From a bacterium 1xD8-48 (GTDB taxonomy: Bacteria > Bacillota > Clostridia > Lachnospirales > Lachnospiraceae), in the NCBI GenBank assembly GCA_009917455.1, contig QZDS01000013.1, positions 1-64,000 on the forward strand: a DNA stretch of 64,000 nucleotides, in the 5' to 3' direction. Both the position numbers and the translations under genes were made by a program. The notes below the pieces were generated by a model. That model saw nothing but the letters and a program-made list of their open reading frames with translations, did no database searches and was not told the origin of the DNA. This document shows positions 16,425 to 24,807 of the stretch, one piece after another (within the stretch, counting starts at the first letter, position 1; the number at the start of each line of letters is the position of its first letter).

Positions 16425-17327
16425 ATGGAAACGAGAGAAGAACTGTTAAAAGAGCTGCATTACACAAAAGATATGATAACAAAGATTCTGGCTGTCCAGA
16501 AAGAACAAGTCGGGATTGTGGCACAGTACAGGGAAGAAGAACAGGGGATTGCCACCACCGGGCTGAAAAACCGTGCCCGGATATGGCTGACAGTTGCGGC
16601 GGCTGCGGCAATACTGTTCCATCTGGTCCACGGTGCGCTCACAGGGGAATTTTATTCCCTTATATGGCTCCTGTTTACAGGCGGCATGGCGTTCAGAGGG
16701 TGGAAGAAAGGGAAGCGGGGGAAGAAACTCTGGACGTTTCTTGCAGTAGCGGACGGTGTCGTGATGCCCTTTGTTTATTACTGGAGGTACTTGGGATTCT
16801 GGCTTACGGTCATTCCGGCAGGGATAGTGGCGGCCTTTGCCATAAGATATGCCATCAGGAAAAAGAATGAACAGGTTGAGGCCAACAATGCCGCCATAAA
16901 CAGGCACAACACTGAGACAAAGGCAAGGTATGATGAGGTAACAGACCGTCTCCGGCAGTTAAAAAATGAAATGTTCAGCCGTACATCCTCATGGTATCCC
17001 AAGAACTATTATTCTTTAAATGCCGTTAATTACTTCATCAGTGCGGTGGAGAATTTCCGGGCCGATTCCGTCAAAGAAATGGTGAACCTGTTTGAAGCTG
17101 CCAAAGAGCATGAAATTCTGATAAAGGCACAGACAGAAATCAACAACAGCCTGAAGCAGCAGACGCTGAACCAGGAGAAAATCAATAAACAATTACAGTA
17201 TGCAAACGTGCTGAATATCGCCAACCTGTTCCTGCAGGCAGGCACGCAGGCGGCTGTGGATGCGAATACCCGTGCAGTGATGGATAACACGGATGTGGCG
17301 AAAAACATATATAACAGGATGTACTGA
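16425..17327 (+). CDS. Membrane protein with C-terminal coiled coil
   Basis: The start is taken as the ATG at 16425 (AAGGAG upstream); the frame opens earlier without an RBS. 300 residues: a short cytoplasmic N-terminus, then three to four hydrophobic helices (IWLTVAAAAAILFHLVHGAL, YSLIWLLFTGGMAF, FLAVADGVVMPFVYYW, LTVIPAGIVAAFAIRYA), then a cytoplasmic, largely helical C-terminal half (KNEQVEANNAAINRHNTETK to the end). No enzyme motif. It precedes the anchored sigma factor gene by 41 bp and is probably cotranscribed, so it might take part in the same signalling or envelope function. Confidence 0.65.
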   Translation: METREELLKELHYTKDMITKILAVQKEQVGIVAQYREEEQGIATTGLKNRARIWLTVAAAAAILFHLVHGALTGEFYSLIWLLFTGGMAFRGWKKGKRGKKLWTFLAVADGVVMPFVYYWRYLGFWLTVIPAGIVAAFAIRYAIRKKNEQVEANNAAINRHNTETKARYDEVTDRLRQLKNEMFSRTSSWYPKNYYSLNAVNYFISAVENFRADSVKEMVNLFEAAKEHEILIKAQTEINNSLKQQTLNQEKINKQLQYANVLNIANLFLQAGTQAAVDANTRAVMDNTDVAKNIYNRMY

Positions 17328-17368
17328 CCAATGATTCTTATAACAGAAAAACTGTGTGGAGAGACAGA

Positions 17369-19840
17369 ATGGGAAATAATGACAATGATATAACGGTGCT
17401 GATAAAGAAGAGCCAGAGGGGCGATGCGGCGGCAATGGAGGAACTGCTCCGCGCCGCCTACACGCCCGTCTACTACCAGTGCCGCAGGTTTTTAAAGACT
17501 GGGGCGGATGCGGAGGATATGACGCAGGAGGTACTGCTCCTGCTCTACACAAAACTGGACACGTTAAAGGAACCGGCGGCGTTCTGGGGATGGCTCGGAC
17601 GTCTGACCGCAAACCGCTGTAAGAACGCCCTTACCCGCACCCACGCCGACCTGCCAATCCTTGAGGACGAGGAAGGGAACAGCGTCCTTGACGCTATCGA
17701 GAGCGGGGACAGGACGGCCGTGCCGGAGGAAGCCTTTGACAATGCCGAGACTGCCCGGATGATAGGCGGAATCGTCGATGCTCTCCCGGAGGCGCAGAGG
17801 GACTGCGTCCTGCTCTATTATTATGATGAAATGAGCGTGAAAGAGATTGCGGGCGTGACCGGCGTGGCGGAGAATACCGTCAAGAGCCGCTTAAATTACG
17901 CAAGGAAGACGATTAAGGAAAACGTACTCGACTATGAAAAGAAACAGGGCATCAGGCTGCACAGCCTTGCACCTGTTCCGCTCCTTTACTATTTCCTGCA
18001 CATGGATGCACAGGCGTGCGCGGATGCAGGGAAAGCGGAACAGGCCGTATCAAAGGTTATGGGACAGGCGGCTGCGGCATCCGCCGCTCCCCTTTCCGGG
18101 CCAGCCGCCCATCCTGCCGCCACGACAGCCGCCCATGCCTTACAGGGCATTTCCATTAAGACGGCAGCCGTAGCCGCCGCCGGGCTCCTGCTGATAGGCG
18201 GCACAGCGGCAGGGATTGTAACGGCCCTTAATCATGGCAAAGAAGAAGCGGCTGAAGTATACGCCCCCATAGAAACGGGAACCCCGGACGGCGGCGATGC
18301 GGTGGCAGATACAGCGGAACCGGAAAAAACGGAAGAGCCTGCTGCGGCACGGGAAGGACCCCTTTTCCCGGAAGAAGCCCTTGCCGCCCTGCCTTATACG
18401 GGCGATACGGGCCAGTGTGCAATGACTATGGAACAGGCGGAGGCTTTTGCCGGGGCGCTTGATTCATGTATCGCTGAAAGCCGGGAAGAAGGATATGATG
18501 TGCCGTTCTGCCGCGCCGCCCTGTTTGACGCGGGAAACGGCATACCTGCCCTGTTCGTGGCATGGGGAGCGGATGCCGGCTATGGGGATGACAGCGGCTG
18601 TATGGCTGATGTGTCGCGGATATACTGCTGGGACGGCAGGGAAGCATCAGCCGGTGCCGGAGGAAGGCTGGGGGAAATCCATGGAGATACAGCCGTGACG
18701 GACAAAGGGCTGCTTACGGATGCGGGATTTTACACATTTACGGATGGCATGGCGGAGCTTGCCCATACATACGAGGACTTTTTCCTGTATGGCGATACCG
18801 CCCCGTCGTTGGACAAATTCAGGGAATATATTGCGGAGCATGGTGTTTTTGAGGGCGCCTATGATTTTGGCACGCTGACGGAGGACAAGTGGCAGATATA
18901 CCAGTATGAGGATTACGACAACTGGCCCGAAGACGGGTACAGCGGGCTCTTGCTCAGTGACGAATACGGCTCCCTTGTCTCTTCCCTTGACGGCGTGTTC
19001 CTTACCCGCAGCGAGGCTGAAGCCGCCGGACAGGATATGGCATGGTACCTGACATGGCAGGACTGGAATCTGGGGAACGGGCATCTCGGCGCAAGCGATG
19101 TAAGCTGGACATGGGCCGGTGACTGGATGGATGCGGAAGAACTGGCCGCACTGCTCCGGGGCGGAAACGGCACAGCCGCAGGCAGCAAGGCGCCTGCCCC
19201 GGAAAATGCGGCGGTAAGCACGGAGGGGAACATCCGTCGCACTGCCATTGATTCCCGGGGCCATGATATAGAAATCTGGTATGAAATCCCGGATTTCCCC
19301 GAAGACACGGACGGCTATAAAACAGTCAATGCCTTTTTTGAGGGGCTTCAGGATGCGTTTTTGAACGATGACAGCGGCGGGCTGGCTGATTTATGGGATA
19401 TCGTGGAAGGCAACCCGCCCCAATCGGAAAACTATTATTATACCGTCTCCGCCGAAATAAAATCACAGACAGCGCAGTATGTGAGCGTCATCCAGACACA
19501 GGAAATTTACCTTGGCGGCATAAGGGAAAGCGAAAGCCGTTATTATAACTTCCGCACAGACACCGGGGAAGCTCTCCTTCTCACCGACATCCTGGAAGGG
19601 ACGGCGGATCAGATTACAGAGCAGATTGCGGATGCGGTTGCTATCGCAGACCCTTACACGGAAGAGACGGGCGCGCTGGATAATATCAGGGGCCGCGATA
19701 TCGGGGAATTTGATTTCTATATATCAGATGGACATATACACCTGAGTTTTGATACTTATGACCTTTACGGAACGTCTTACGGCGGGGACCCGCCGGTAGA
19801 GGTGGAACTCCCGGCAGAACTGAGGGCGGAATGGAGATAA
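17369..19840 (+). CDS. ECF-type sigma factor fused to a membrane-anchored RsiV-like sensor domain
   Basis: An 823-residue fusion starting at the ATG at 17369 (GGAGAG upstream). Residues ~10-85 form sigma region 2 (LIKKSQRGDAAAMEELLRAA, DAEDMTQEVLLLLYTKL). Residues ~130-185 form sigma region 4 with its helix-turn-helix (LPEAQRDCVLLYYYDEMSVK, VAENTVKSRLNYARKTI). One transmembrane helix lies near 262-287 (AVAAAGLLLIGGTAAGIVTAL). After an acidic linker comes a large exported part whose last ~170 residues resemble the DUF4163/DUF3298 domain of the lysozyme-sensing anti-sigma RsiV (YYYTVSAEIKSQTAQYVSVI, FRTDTGEALLLTDIL). Sensor and sigma factor in one chain suggests activation by proteolytic release. 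Function is inferred from domain order. Confidence 0.78.
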   Translation: MGNNDNDITVLIKKSQRGDAAAMEELLRAAYTPVYYQCRRFLKTGADAEDMTQEVLLLLYTKLDTLKEPAAFWGWLGRLTANRCKNALTRTHADLPILEDEEGNSVLDAIESGDRTAVPEEAFDNAETARMIGGIVDALPEAQRDCVLLYYYDEMSVKEIAGVTGVAENTVKSRLNYARKTIKENVLDYEKKQGIRLHSLAPVPLLYYFLHMDAQACADAGKAEQAVSKVMGQAAAASAAPLSGPAAHPAATTAAHALQGISIKTAAVAAAGLLLIGGTAAGIVTALNHGKEEAAEVYAPIETGTPDGGDAVADTAEPEKTEEPAAAREGPLFPEEALAALPYTGDTGQCAMTMEQAEAFAGALDSCIAESREEGYDVPFCRAALFDAGNGIPALFVAWGADAGYGDDSGCMADVSRIYCWDGREASAGAGGRLGEIHGDTAVTDKGLLTDAGFYTFTDGMAELAHTYEDFFLYGDTAPSLDKFREYIAEHGVFEGAYDFGTLTEDKWQIYQYEDYDNWPEDGYSGLLLSDEYGSLVSSLDGVFLTRSEAEAAGQDMAWYLTWQDWNLGNGHLGASDVSWTWAGDWMDAEELAALLRGGNGTAAGSKAPAPENAAVSTEGNIRRTAIDSRGHDIEIWYEIPDFPEDTDGYKTVNAFFEGLQDAFLNDDSGGLADLWDIVEGNPPQSENYYYTVSAEIKSQTAQYVSVIQTQEIYLGGIRESESRYYNFRTDTGEALLLTDILEGTADQITEQIADAVAIADPYTEETGALDNIRGRDIGEFDFYISDGHIHLSFDTYDLYGTSYGGDPPVEVELPAELRAEWR

Positions 19841-19943
19841 AAATATTTAAAAAATTTCTGGATTTATAAAACCTGTGCCCATACTTCTGTGTCTGATAAG
19901 TAAAAGGCAGGGAAAGCAGGGATATACAAAGGAGGCGATGCGT

Positions 19944-19997
19944 ATGGCAGAGAACAGTATAAGGGGAACGCCGGGAAACATCCGCTTCGGATGGTAA
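19944..19997 (+). CDS. 17-residue peptide with strong RBS
   Basis: MAENSIRGTPGNIRFGW begins 8 nt after an AAAGGAGG and ends TGG TAA. It lies between the anchored sigma factor and the secreted repeat protein. It is too short to assign. The excellent RBS and the overlap with a second short ORF suggest real translation, perhaps as a leader or coupling peptide. Confidence 0.4.
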   Translation: MAENSIRGTPGNIRFGW

Positions 19998-20068
19998 ACA
20001 GGCTGCACAGCAGCCCGGTTGCATATATGGACAGGATGGGAACTGTCCTGACATCCGCCGGTGCCTAA
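19991..20068 (+). CDS. 25-residue ORF overlapping the 17-residue peptide
   Basis: Starts inside the last codons of the previous ORF (ATGGTAA arrangement, 7-nt overlap). It begins MVNRLHSSPVAYMDRMG and ends TSAGA. With no RBS of its own it would depend on translational coupling. It is followed by the gene at 20163. Confidence 0.3.
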   Translation: MVNRLHSSPVAYMDRMGTVLTSAGA

Positions 20069-20162
20069 AAAGGGAGGTGTGGCAGCGCACACGCAGGCAT
20101 ACGGGCAGCGAACATGTAACATCAGACAACTTATATTTCAAGAAACTAAGGAGGTAACTTCG

Positions 20163-20852
20163 ATGAAGAAACGAATTTTAACAACAACTATGGCACTTGC
20201 AATGGCGTTCACCACCGCAATGAGCGGAATGGGAACACTGACAGCTCATGCTTATACCGATGACGGCGCATATCACGGCGATGATATGGCAGACGGTGGT
20301 TCCAGCGCATCTGACGGAAGCGATGATATCGGTGGCGGCAACAGCGGTTCCAGCAATTCCGGCAGTTCCAGCTCCGGCAATAACAGCGGTTCTACCGATG
20401 ATGGAGCATATCATGGCGATGGTATGGCAAACGGTGGTTCCAGCGCATCCAACGGGAACGATGATATCGGTAGCGGCAACAGTGGTTCCAGCTCCGCAGC
20501 ATCCTACACAGCTCCCAAAGCGGCAGGCAAAGCTGTATCCGCAGGCAAAGAGACGTTTCGCGCAGTTGCAAAGGCTGGTGCAGGCACTTACAAAGTCACC
20601 CACAAAGGTATTGAGATTGCAACATTCAGTCTCATGGACACAGATAAGAAAGCCGTTTCCTGCACAGCAGTTGCTCTCAAGCAGCGTGAGGACGGCAAGT
20701 GGGCTGTCAACTACGACGTTGCAGATGCGACAGGTCTGACAGTCGGCGCACCGCTTGACAGGACTTACATGTACAATACGCTCGGCGTGAGCTACATCAC
20801 TATCAACGACACGGTAATCATCGACATCGAGGCAGAAGCGGCTGCTAAATAA
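20163..20852 (+). CDS. Secreted Gly/Ser-rich repeat protein
   Basis: The true start is the ATG at 20163 (GGAGG at 20150-20154). 229 residues: a signal peptide (MKKRILTTTMALAMAFTTAM..., cleavage expected after AHA near residue 29), then two copies of a low-complexity unit beginning TDDGAYHGD and ending GNSGSS. A ~90-residue C-terminal domain follows (AGAGTYKVTHKGIEIATFSL, GVSYITINDTVIIDIEAE) and looks globular and beta-rich. There is no sortase motif, so it is released or only loosely wall-bound. Lying right behind the sensor-sigma gene, it is a natural candidate for its output or ligand (inference). A terminator follows at 20872. Confidence 0.7.
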   Translation: MKKRILTTTMALAMAFTTAMSGMGTLTAHAYTDDGAYHGDDMADGGSSASDGSDDIGGGNSGSSNSGSSSSGNNSGSTDDGAYHGDGMANGGSSASNGNDDIGSGNSGSSSAASYTAPKAAGKAVSAGKETFRAVAKAGAGTYKVTHKGIEIATFSLMDTDKKAVSCTAVALKQREDGKWAVNYDVADATGLTVGAPLDRTYMYNTLGVSYITINDTVIIDIEAEAAAK

Positions 20853-20871
20853 AATAAGTAAGGCTGAGGGG

Positions 20872-20902
20872 CCCCATGCAGGACGCATGGGGTTCCTTTT
20901 TT
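20872..20902 (+). terminator. Intrinsic terminator
   Basis: CCCCATGC-AGGAC-GCATGGGG followed by TTCCTTTTTT. It closes the unit ending with the secreted repeat protein. Confidence 0.85.
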
Positions 20903-20911
20903 CCTGTTCCG

Positions 20912-20925
20912 TTCAGACGTCTGAG
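20912..20925. repeat. ACGTC-type palindromic motif, copy 4
   Basis: TTCAGACGTCTGAG, containing the perfect palindrome TCAGACGTCTGA. It lies just after the terminator of the secreted protein gene. Confidence 0.5.
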
Positions 20926-21169
20926 CGGTTCCGTCCGATTTTCTGCCCCACTTCCCGGCTGACTGGATGCGCCTTACGGCGCCGGGCGCAGTTCTGAAAC
21001 CGGATGCCGTTATGGCGTCGCGTGCCCGCTTGACTGCGGGAGCGCACAGGGGCTTTTACAGCCCCTCTTTTATTCTCTCCGTTCTGCAAGTATAAGGGAA
21101 TCACAGTTCCGGGCAGTTATCTGCACGGAAGCAGCAATCAAATAAGCTGATTTATGGAGCTGTTACTCT

Positions 21170-21513
21170 GTCAGTCTTTAAAGACTGCCCGGGTAGCAGC
21201 TTTTTTTCTTTCCGGCAGGTGGTCTTTGTATGCGCCTGAAAACGGTCGTTGTAAAGACCACACAGCTTGCAGGATTCTCTTACATCGGAAAACGGTCTTC
21301 GCAAAGCCCGTAAAAAACCCATGCACGGGCAGGAAAAGGATGGCGGTCTTTGTGAGTGCCGGAAGATGGTCTCCGTGAAGACCATCCGGCTTCCGGGGCG
21401 CTTTTGCAACGGGATGCGGTCTTTGTGAAGACCGTAAAAAAACCATGTAAAGACCAACCGGCAAATATCCGGCGGCGCTGGTCTTTGGAAAGACCATAAA
21501 AAGACCAGTTATC
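21170..21513. repeat. Cluster of GGTCTTT...AAAGACC inverted motifs
   Basis: At least a dozen copies, in both orientations, of GGTCTTTG or AAAGACC. Several are paired as GGTCTTTGTGAAGACC-like palindromes (e.g. near 21416, 21364, 21479), separated by 15-60 bp of unrelated GC-rich sequence. They are interspersed rather than strictly tandem and lack CRISPR-type uniform spacers. Confidence 0.7.
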
Positions 21514-21827
21514 CAGAACGGCACAGGGGCATACGCCCCTCTTATTTTTTCCGGCATCCCTCTCCTGGCGCCTGCTTCCACCCTGTTTCCCTTTTAAAAT
21601 CAAAAGGGGAATATATTTCACACACAAACAGTTGACGTAATACCGTCAAGCGGACACAGGATGGATAATGGAATCTTGCCCTTTCTGCCCCCAATGGATA
21701 GGACGGCTGTATTGCAGGCGGGGAACGGGAACGGCCCCGCACAGTTAAGGGCGTGGTATCTGTCTGGTTCCTGCCGTCCTGTTTTACGTCTTGTTTGCAA
21801 CTTTTTTCAGATGATACATAAGGCACG

Positions 21828-21994
21828 AATTTATGGAAGAGTGAGGGCGATGCCGCAAAACGTCCTTCCATAAATTCAGTAACAAACGGCGTAAATACGG
21901 GCTTTAAATCAATTTATGGAAATTATGGAAATTATGGAAGAGAAAAAACAGGGTCATTTTGAATTTATGGAAGGCTGTGAACGCCCGTATTTAC
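21828..21994. other. Iteron-like block, candidate replication origin of element A
   Basis: AATTTATGGAAGA (21828), its inverted form CTTCCATAAATTC (21865-21877), then AATTTATGGA with two further AATTATGGA steps (21911-21939) and again AATTTATGG at 21962. The block is bracketed by the perfect 12-bp inverted repeat GTAAATACGGGC (21891-21902) / GCCCGTATTTAC (21983-21994). Closely spaced iterons plus inverted repeats near a RepL gene are typical of theta origins. Confidence 0.55.
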
Positions 21995-23165
21995 AGGTGC
22001 CGCGTGGCTTTGCTGCATTTTCTTACGAAAACGCATCAAAATATGGCTAACAGGATAAGGGAGCGCTACTCACTTCGTTCGCTCGGCATAGCCGAGGCAC
22101 TTTCCGCAGCTGTCGCCGCTCCACCCACTCCGCGCTTTTGCACTCCGGGGCCCTTACTTCACTGCGCCGCTTTGCGACTCTGTTCCGCCCGCTCCGCACT
22201 CCGTGCTCCGGGGTCCTGTCTTCCTGTGCAGACGGTTTCCCTGCTGGCGCAGGCGCATGGCACAGTGTACGGTATGCCGCTAACTATGGGCACAGAAAGG
22301 GATTTAGACCCTTTTCCCCATTTTTTTCATAAACCCTTTATACAAAAATAAATCTTCTCTTATTTTTATGCTTATTGTATACTTTCACAGGTAATATGCA
22401 CATACTGGTTGTGCATGTTTTTGTTATTCGCATATATACTTTATAAAATATATAAATAATGGGACTAATGTATAAAAATATACTGTAAATATATAAAAAA
22501 TATCCCGGGAGCCTTGATTTTACTGGATTCTTCTTAGCTCCATTTCCAGTTCCATTCCTGCCTGTGACTTAAAAAACGGGGCTGTGCATTTCCGGCTTGT
22601 GCCCGCAGATGCAGGAAATACGGGGGTTTTCCGATTTTCCGCTGTTCCCCTTTTTCCCTGTGCATTTTGAAGGAATGGGACGGGGAATCTGTCCCCCAGT
22701 CCCTTTCCTGTGTGAAACGGGGATAAAAAAGGAACAAAACGGATATGCGGGATGTGCCCGTTTTATGTCCGTCAAAGGGCACGGCGGCAGGAACATGCAC
22801 GCTCCCGCATATGGACGGACGAATGCAGGACGCCACCCCTGACTTTCCGCCGTGCCTGTGCGGGAATACGCCTTACCGACGGCACGGGAACTCAGGGACA
22901 GGCAGGATACGCCCATGCCGTCTTACGGGGCATTGTACCACAGCCCCGGCAGAAACCCAAAGGCAGGCCGGGGCACCGCCCCGGTGGCTGGCCCACAGCC
23001 TCTGGCTGTGAATCTAAGGACAGGCAGGGGATTGGCATCTGTTACGTTTTCTCTTATATACGGGGCTTATGGGAGGCTTTACGGCGGTACTGTGGCCGCA
23101 CGGCGGCCCGGTTGTGCATATGAAGATAAAAACTTACTTATTTCAGAAAAGAGAGGGAAATCACT

Positions 23166-23546
23166 ATGAAGAATATCAGGAATTACGGAATCGTGACAGG
23201 ACGGCTGACCAAAGACCCTGCGGTCTACAACAACAATGACGGCTCACGGAAGATACGATTTACCGTGGCGGCACAGGACCATTTCACGGACGGCGGGGGA
23301 AACAGGGGTTCGCAGTTCATCCCGCTGGAAGCCTTTATCCCGGCGAAACAGACGGGCAACGGCCCCTATGACTACCTTGACTGCGGCGATTTGGTGTCCT
23401 GTTCCTACACGGTGCAGAACAACAATTACAAAGATAAGGACGGGGAAATGGTCTACGGCCTTGTGCTCCTTGTTGACAGTATCGCACTGCTCGAGAGCAG
23501 GACATCCAAAGAGGCGCGCCTTGCGGCAAAAGAATCCGCCGCATAA
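23166..23546 (+). CDS. ssb: Single-stranded DNA-binding protein
   Basis: A 126-residue OB-fold protein (YGIVTGRLTKDP at the start, IRFTVAAQDHF, FIPLEAFIPAK, GDLVSCSYTVQNNNYKDKDG). It is shorter than chromosomal SSB and lacks the acidic DDDIPF-type tail that recruits host partners. It would coat single-stranded DNA during element replication or transfer. A shared terminator separates it from the convergent repL. Confidence 0.85.
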   Translation: MKNIRNYGIVTGRLTKDPAVYNNNDGSRKIRFTVAAQDHFTDGGGNRGSQFIPLEAFIPAKQTGNGPYDYLDCGDLVSCSYTVQNNNYKDKDGEMVYGLVLLVDSIALLESRTSKEARLAAKESAA

Positions 23547-23560
23547 GCCTGACATACAGA

Positions 23561-23620
23561 AAAAAGCCCTGCGGGGGATGGCATGATGCCGTCCTGCCCG
23601 TGGGGCTTTTTATTTTTTTG
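23561..23620. terminator. Bidirectional terminator between ssb and repL
   Basis: AAAAAAGCCC...GGGGCTTTTTATTTTTTT flanks a long imperfect stem. It can end ssb (plus) and repL (minus) transcripts. Confidence 0.7.
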
Positions 23621-23629
23621 TCCATGCAA

Positions 23630-24322
23630 TCACGTTTTCTGGTCAGTCGTCTGGCCTGAGCTGTCCTTTTCTTCCTCTTCCGTACTGTGTTTCTGTTCGG
23701 ACGTCTGGCCAGTGTTGTCCTTGCTTTCCACGTTATCTTTTTTCTTTGGTCCTGGTTTTTTTCTGGAACTCAGCTCTTTTTCCAGCTGTCGCTTTTCTTC
23801 TTTAAGTTTTTTTACATCTTCCAGTGCTTTTTTCAGGCTATCTTCCACATCGGCCAGTTTCTTGTTTCGTTTATCCAATTCCTCTTTTTTAAGTGTCCTG
23901 TTTTCCTTCCGTGCTTCCCTGTAAGCATCCAGCACATACGCCCTGCTTTCATAACGCCCCCGGAACACAACGTCCGGGTTTACAAGCAGCCCCTTTCCTT
24001 TATGACAGAGGAAATTATACTTTTCCAGCATCTCTATGGTTCTTACCACGGTCTGGTAGGAGGTCTTTGCTCCCCCTGCGATTTCCTGATAGGTGAGCAT
24101 AATCTCATTGAGCGGCGTCATGCTCTCCATGAGAAAAAGGACGACTTTGAACTTCTGGCTTTCTATCCCTTTCAGTGTTTTCCGGAAATTCTTCATGAAT
24201 ACTTTGTGGAAGTCCCTGTCGCCCCATGTGCTGGTTGTGGCGGTCAGGGTGAACGCTTCCCCGGTATCGGCATCTATGACATTATGAGTTTTCGGATAAC
24301 TTTGTGCGTTATTTGCTTTCAT
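23630..24322 (-). CDS. repL: RepL-like replication initiator
   Basis: A 230-residue protein. Residues ~40-125 form a winged-helix domain of the RepL type (FMKNFRKTLKGIESQKFKVV, EIMLTYQEIAGGAKTSYQTV, LEKYNFLCHKGKGLLVNPDV). The rest is a basic coiled coil followed by an acidic Gln/Glu/Ser-rich tail. RepL proteins initiate plasmid replication, so element A probably replicates at least transiently as a circle. Two ACGTC-type motifs lie in the DNA coding for the tail (23641-23656 and 23695-23710). A 36-bp palindrome about 60 bp upstream of the start (24384-24419) may be its operator. Confidence 0.75.
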   Translation of the reverse strand: MKANNAQSYPKTHNVIDADTGEAFTLTATTSTWGDRDFHKVFMKNFRKTLKGIESQKFKVVLFLMESMTPLNEIMLTYQEIAGGAKTSYQTVVRTIEMLEKYNFLCHKGKGLLVNPDVVFRGRYESRAYVLDAYREARKENRTLKKEELDKRNKKLADVEDSLKKALEDVKKLKEEKRQLEKELSSRKKPGPKKKDNVESKDNTGQTSEQKHSTEEEEKDSSGQTTDQKT

Positions 24323-24383
24323 ATGGCACCTCTGACGTTTGCAGATAAGTTTTCAATATTACTATATAACGATAAAATCCGGC

Positions 24384-24419
24384 TTTCACAAAAGTTATTT
24401 ATAAATAACTTCTGTGAAA
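24384..24419. promoter_or_regulatory. 36-bp palindrome upstream of repL
   Basis: TTTCACA...TGTGAAA outer arms and AAGTTATTTATAAATAACTT in the centre form an almost perfect palindrome (one mismatched pair). It lies between repL (minus) and the primase gene (plus). Good candidate for a repressor operator controlling one or both. Confidence 0.6.
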
Positions 24420-24807
24420 TAGAATATATCACGTATTTACTGTAATTTCAAGGTTTTTTAGATATGAAGTATTTTTTACTCTTATCTATTAAACTAACCT
24501 ACTCTGCTGTTTTCGTGGCAGGTTAAAAAAGTGTGCTCTCGCACACCGGCAAAATACTTTTTTAAAATTGTCAGGTGCTGTTCAGCACCCGGTCATATCA
24601 GGGGGATTTTTCGGGGCGCCTGCGTGGCAGGCAGAATGGCCATACCGGGGGATGCTGCCGCCAATCCCGGTATCTCCTGTCGGGCCGGAGGCTGTCCGTG
24701 CAAATAAAGTGTATGGAGGAAAAGGGCAAACACAGTTGCCCGGTAAAAAAAGTGAATCCATGAAAAAACAAAACTTCTATGGATAATAAAACGACGGAGG
24801 TAAAAAG
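24420..24807. other. Intergenic leader upstream of the primase gene
   Basis: About 390 bp with no gene. It holds two compact hairpins, GTGTGC-TCTC-GCACAC (near 24530) and GGTGCTG-TT-CAGCACC (near 24573), and a GC-rich leader ending in the RBS GACGGAGG of the primase. It could contain the primase promoter and leader structure; I cannot pick a -35/-10 pair with confidence. Confidence 0.35.

Larger units (their letters stand above)
20903..23165. other. 2.2-kb region without a recognised gene, repeat- and origin-like
   Basis: Long open frames occur here on both strands but look like composition artefacts: no RBS, no motif, mutually overlapping. What is present: an ACGTC palindrome (20912-20925), a cluster of GGTCTTT/AAAGACC repeats (about 21170-21510), an iteron-like block with a 12-bp inverted repeat (21828-21994), an AT-rich stretch (22340-22505) and a GC-rich stretch (22550-23120). 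Bordered by ssb and repL, it most resembles a replication origin or transfer region. Confidence 0.5.

Noticed and set aside
21170-21513. CRISPR array
   Set aside because: Motifs are only 7-8 bp, occur in both orientations and are unevenly spaced; no cas genes are seen.
20903-23165. Many overlapping open frames of 60-136 codons on both strands
   Set aside because: They have no Shine-Dalgarno sequence, overlap each other in several frames and translate to Arg/Pro/Gly-rich strings typical of GC-rich non-coding repeat DNA.
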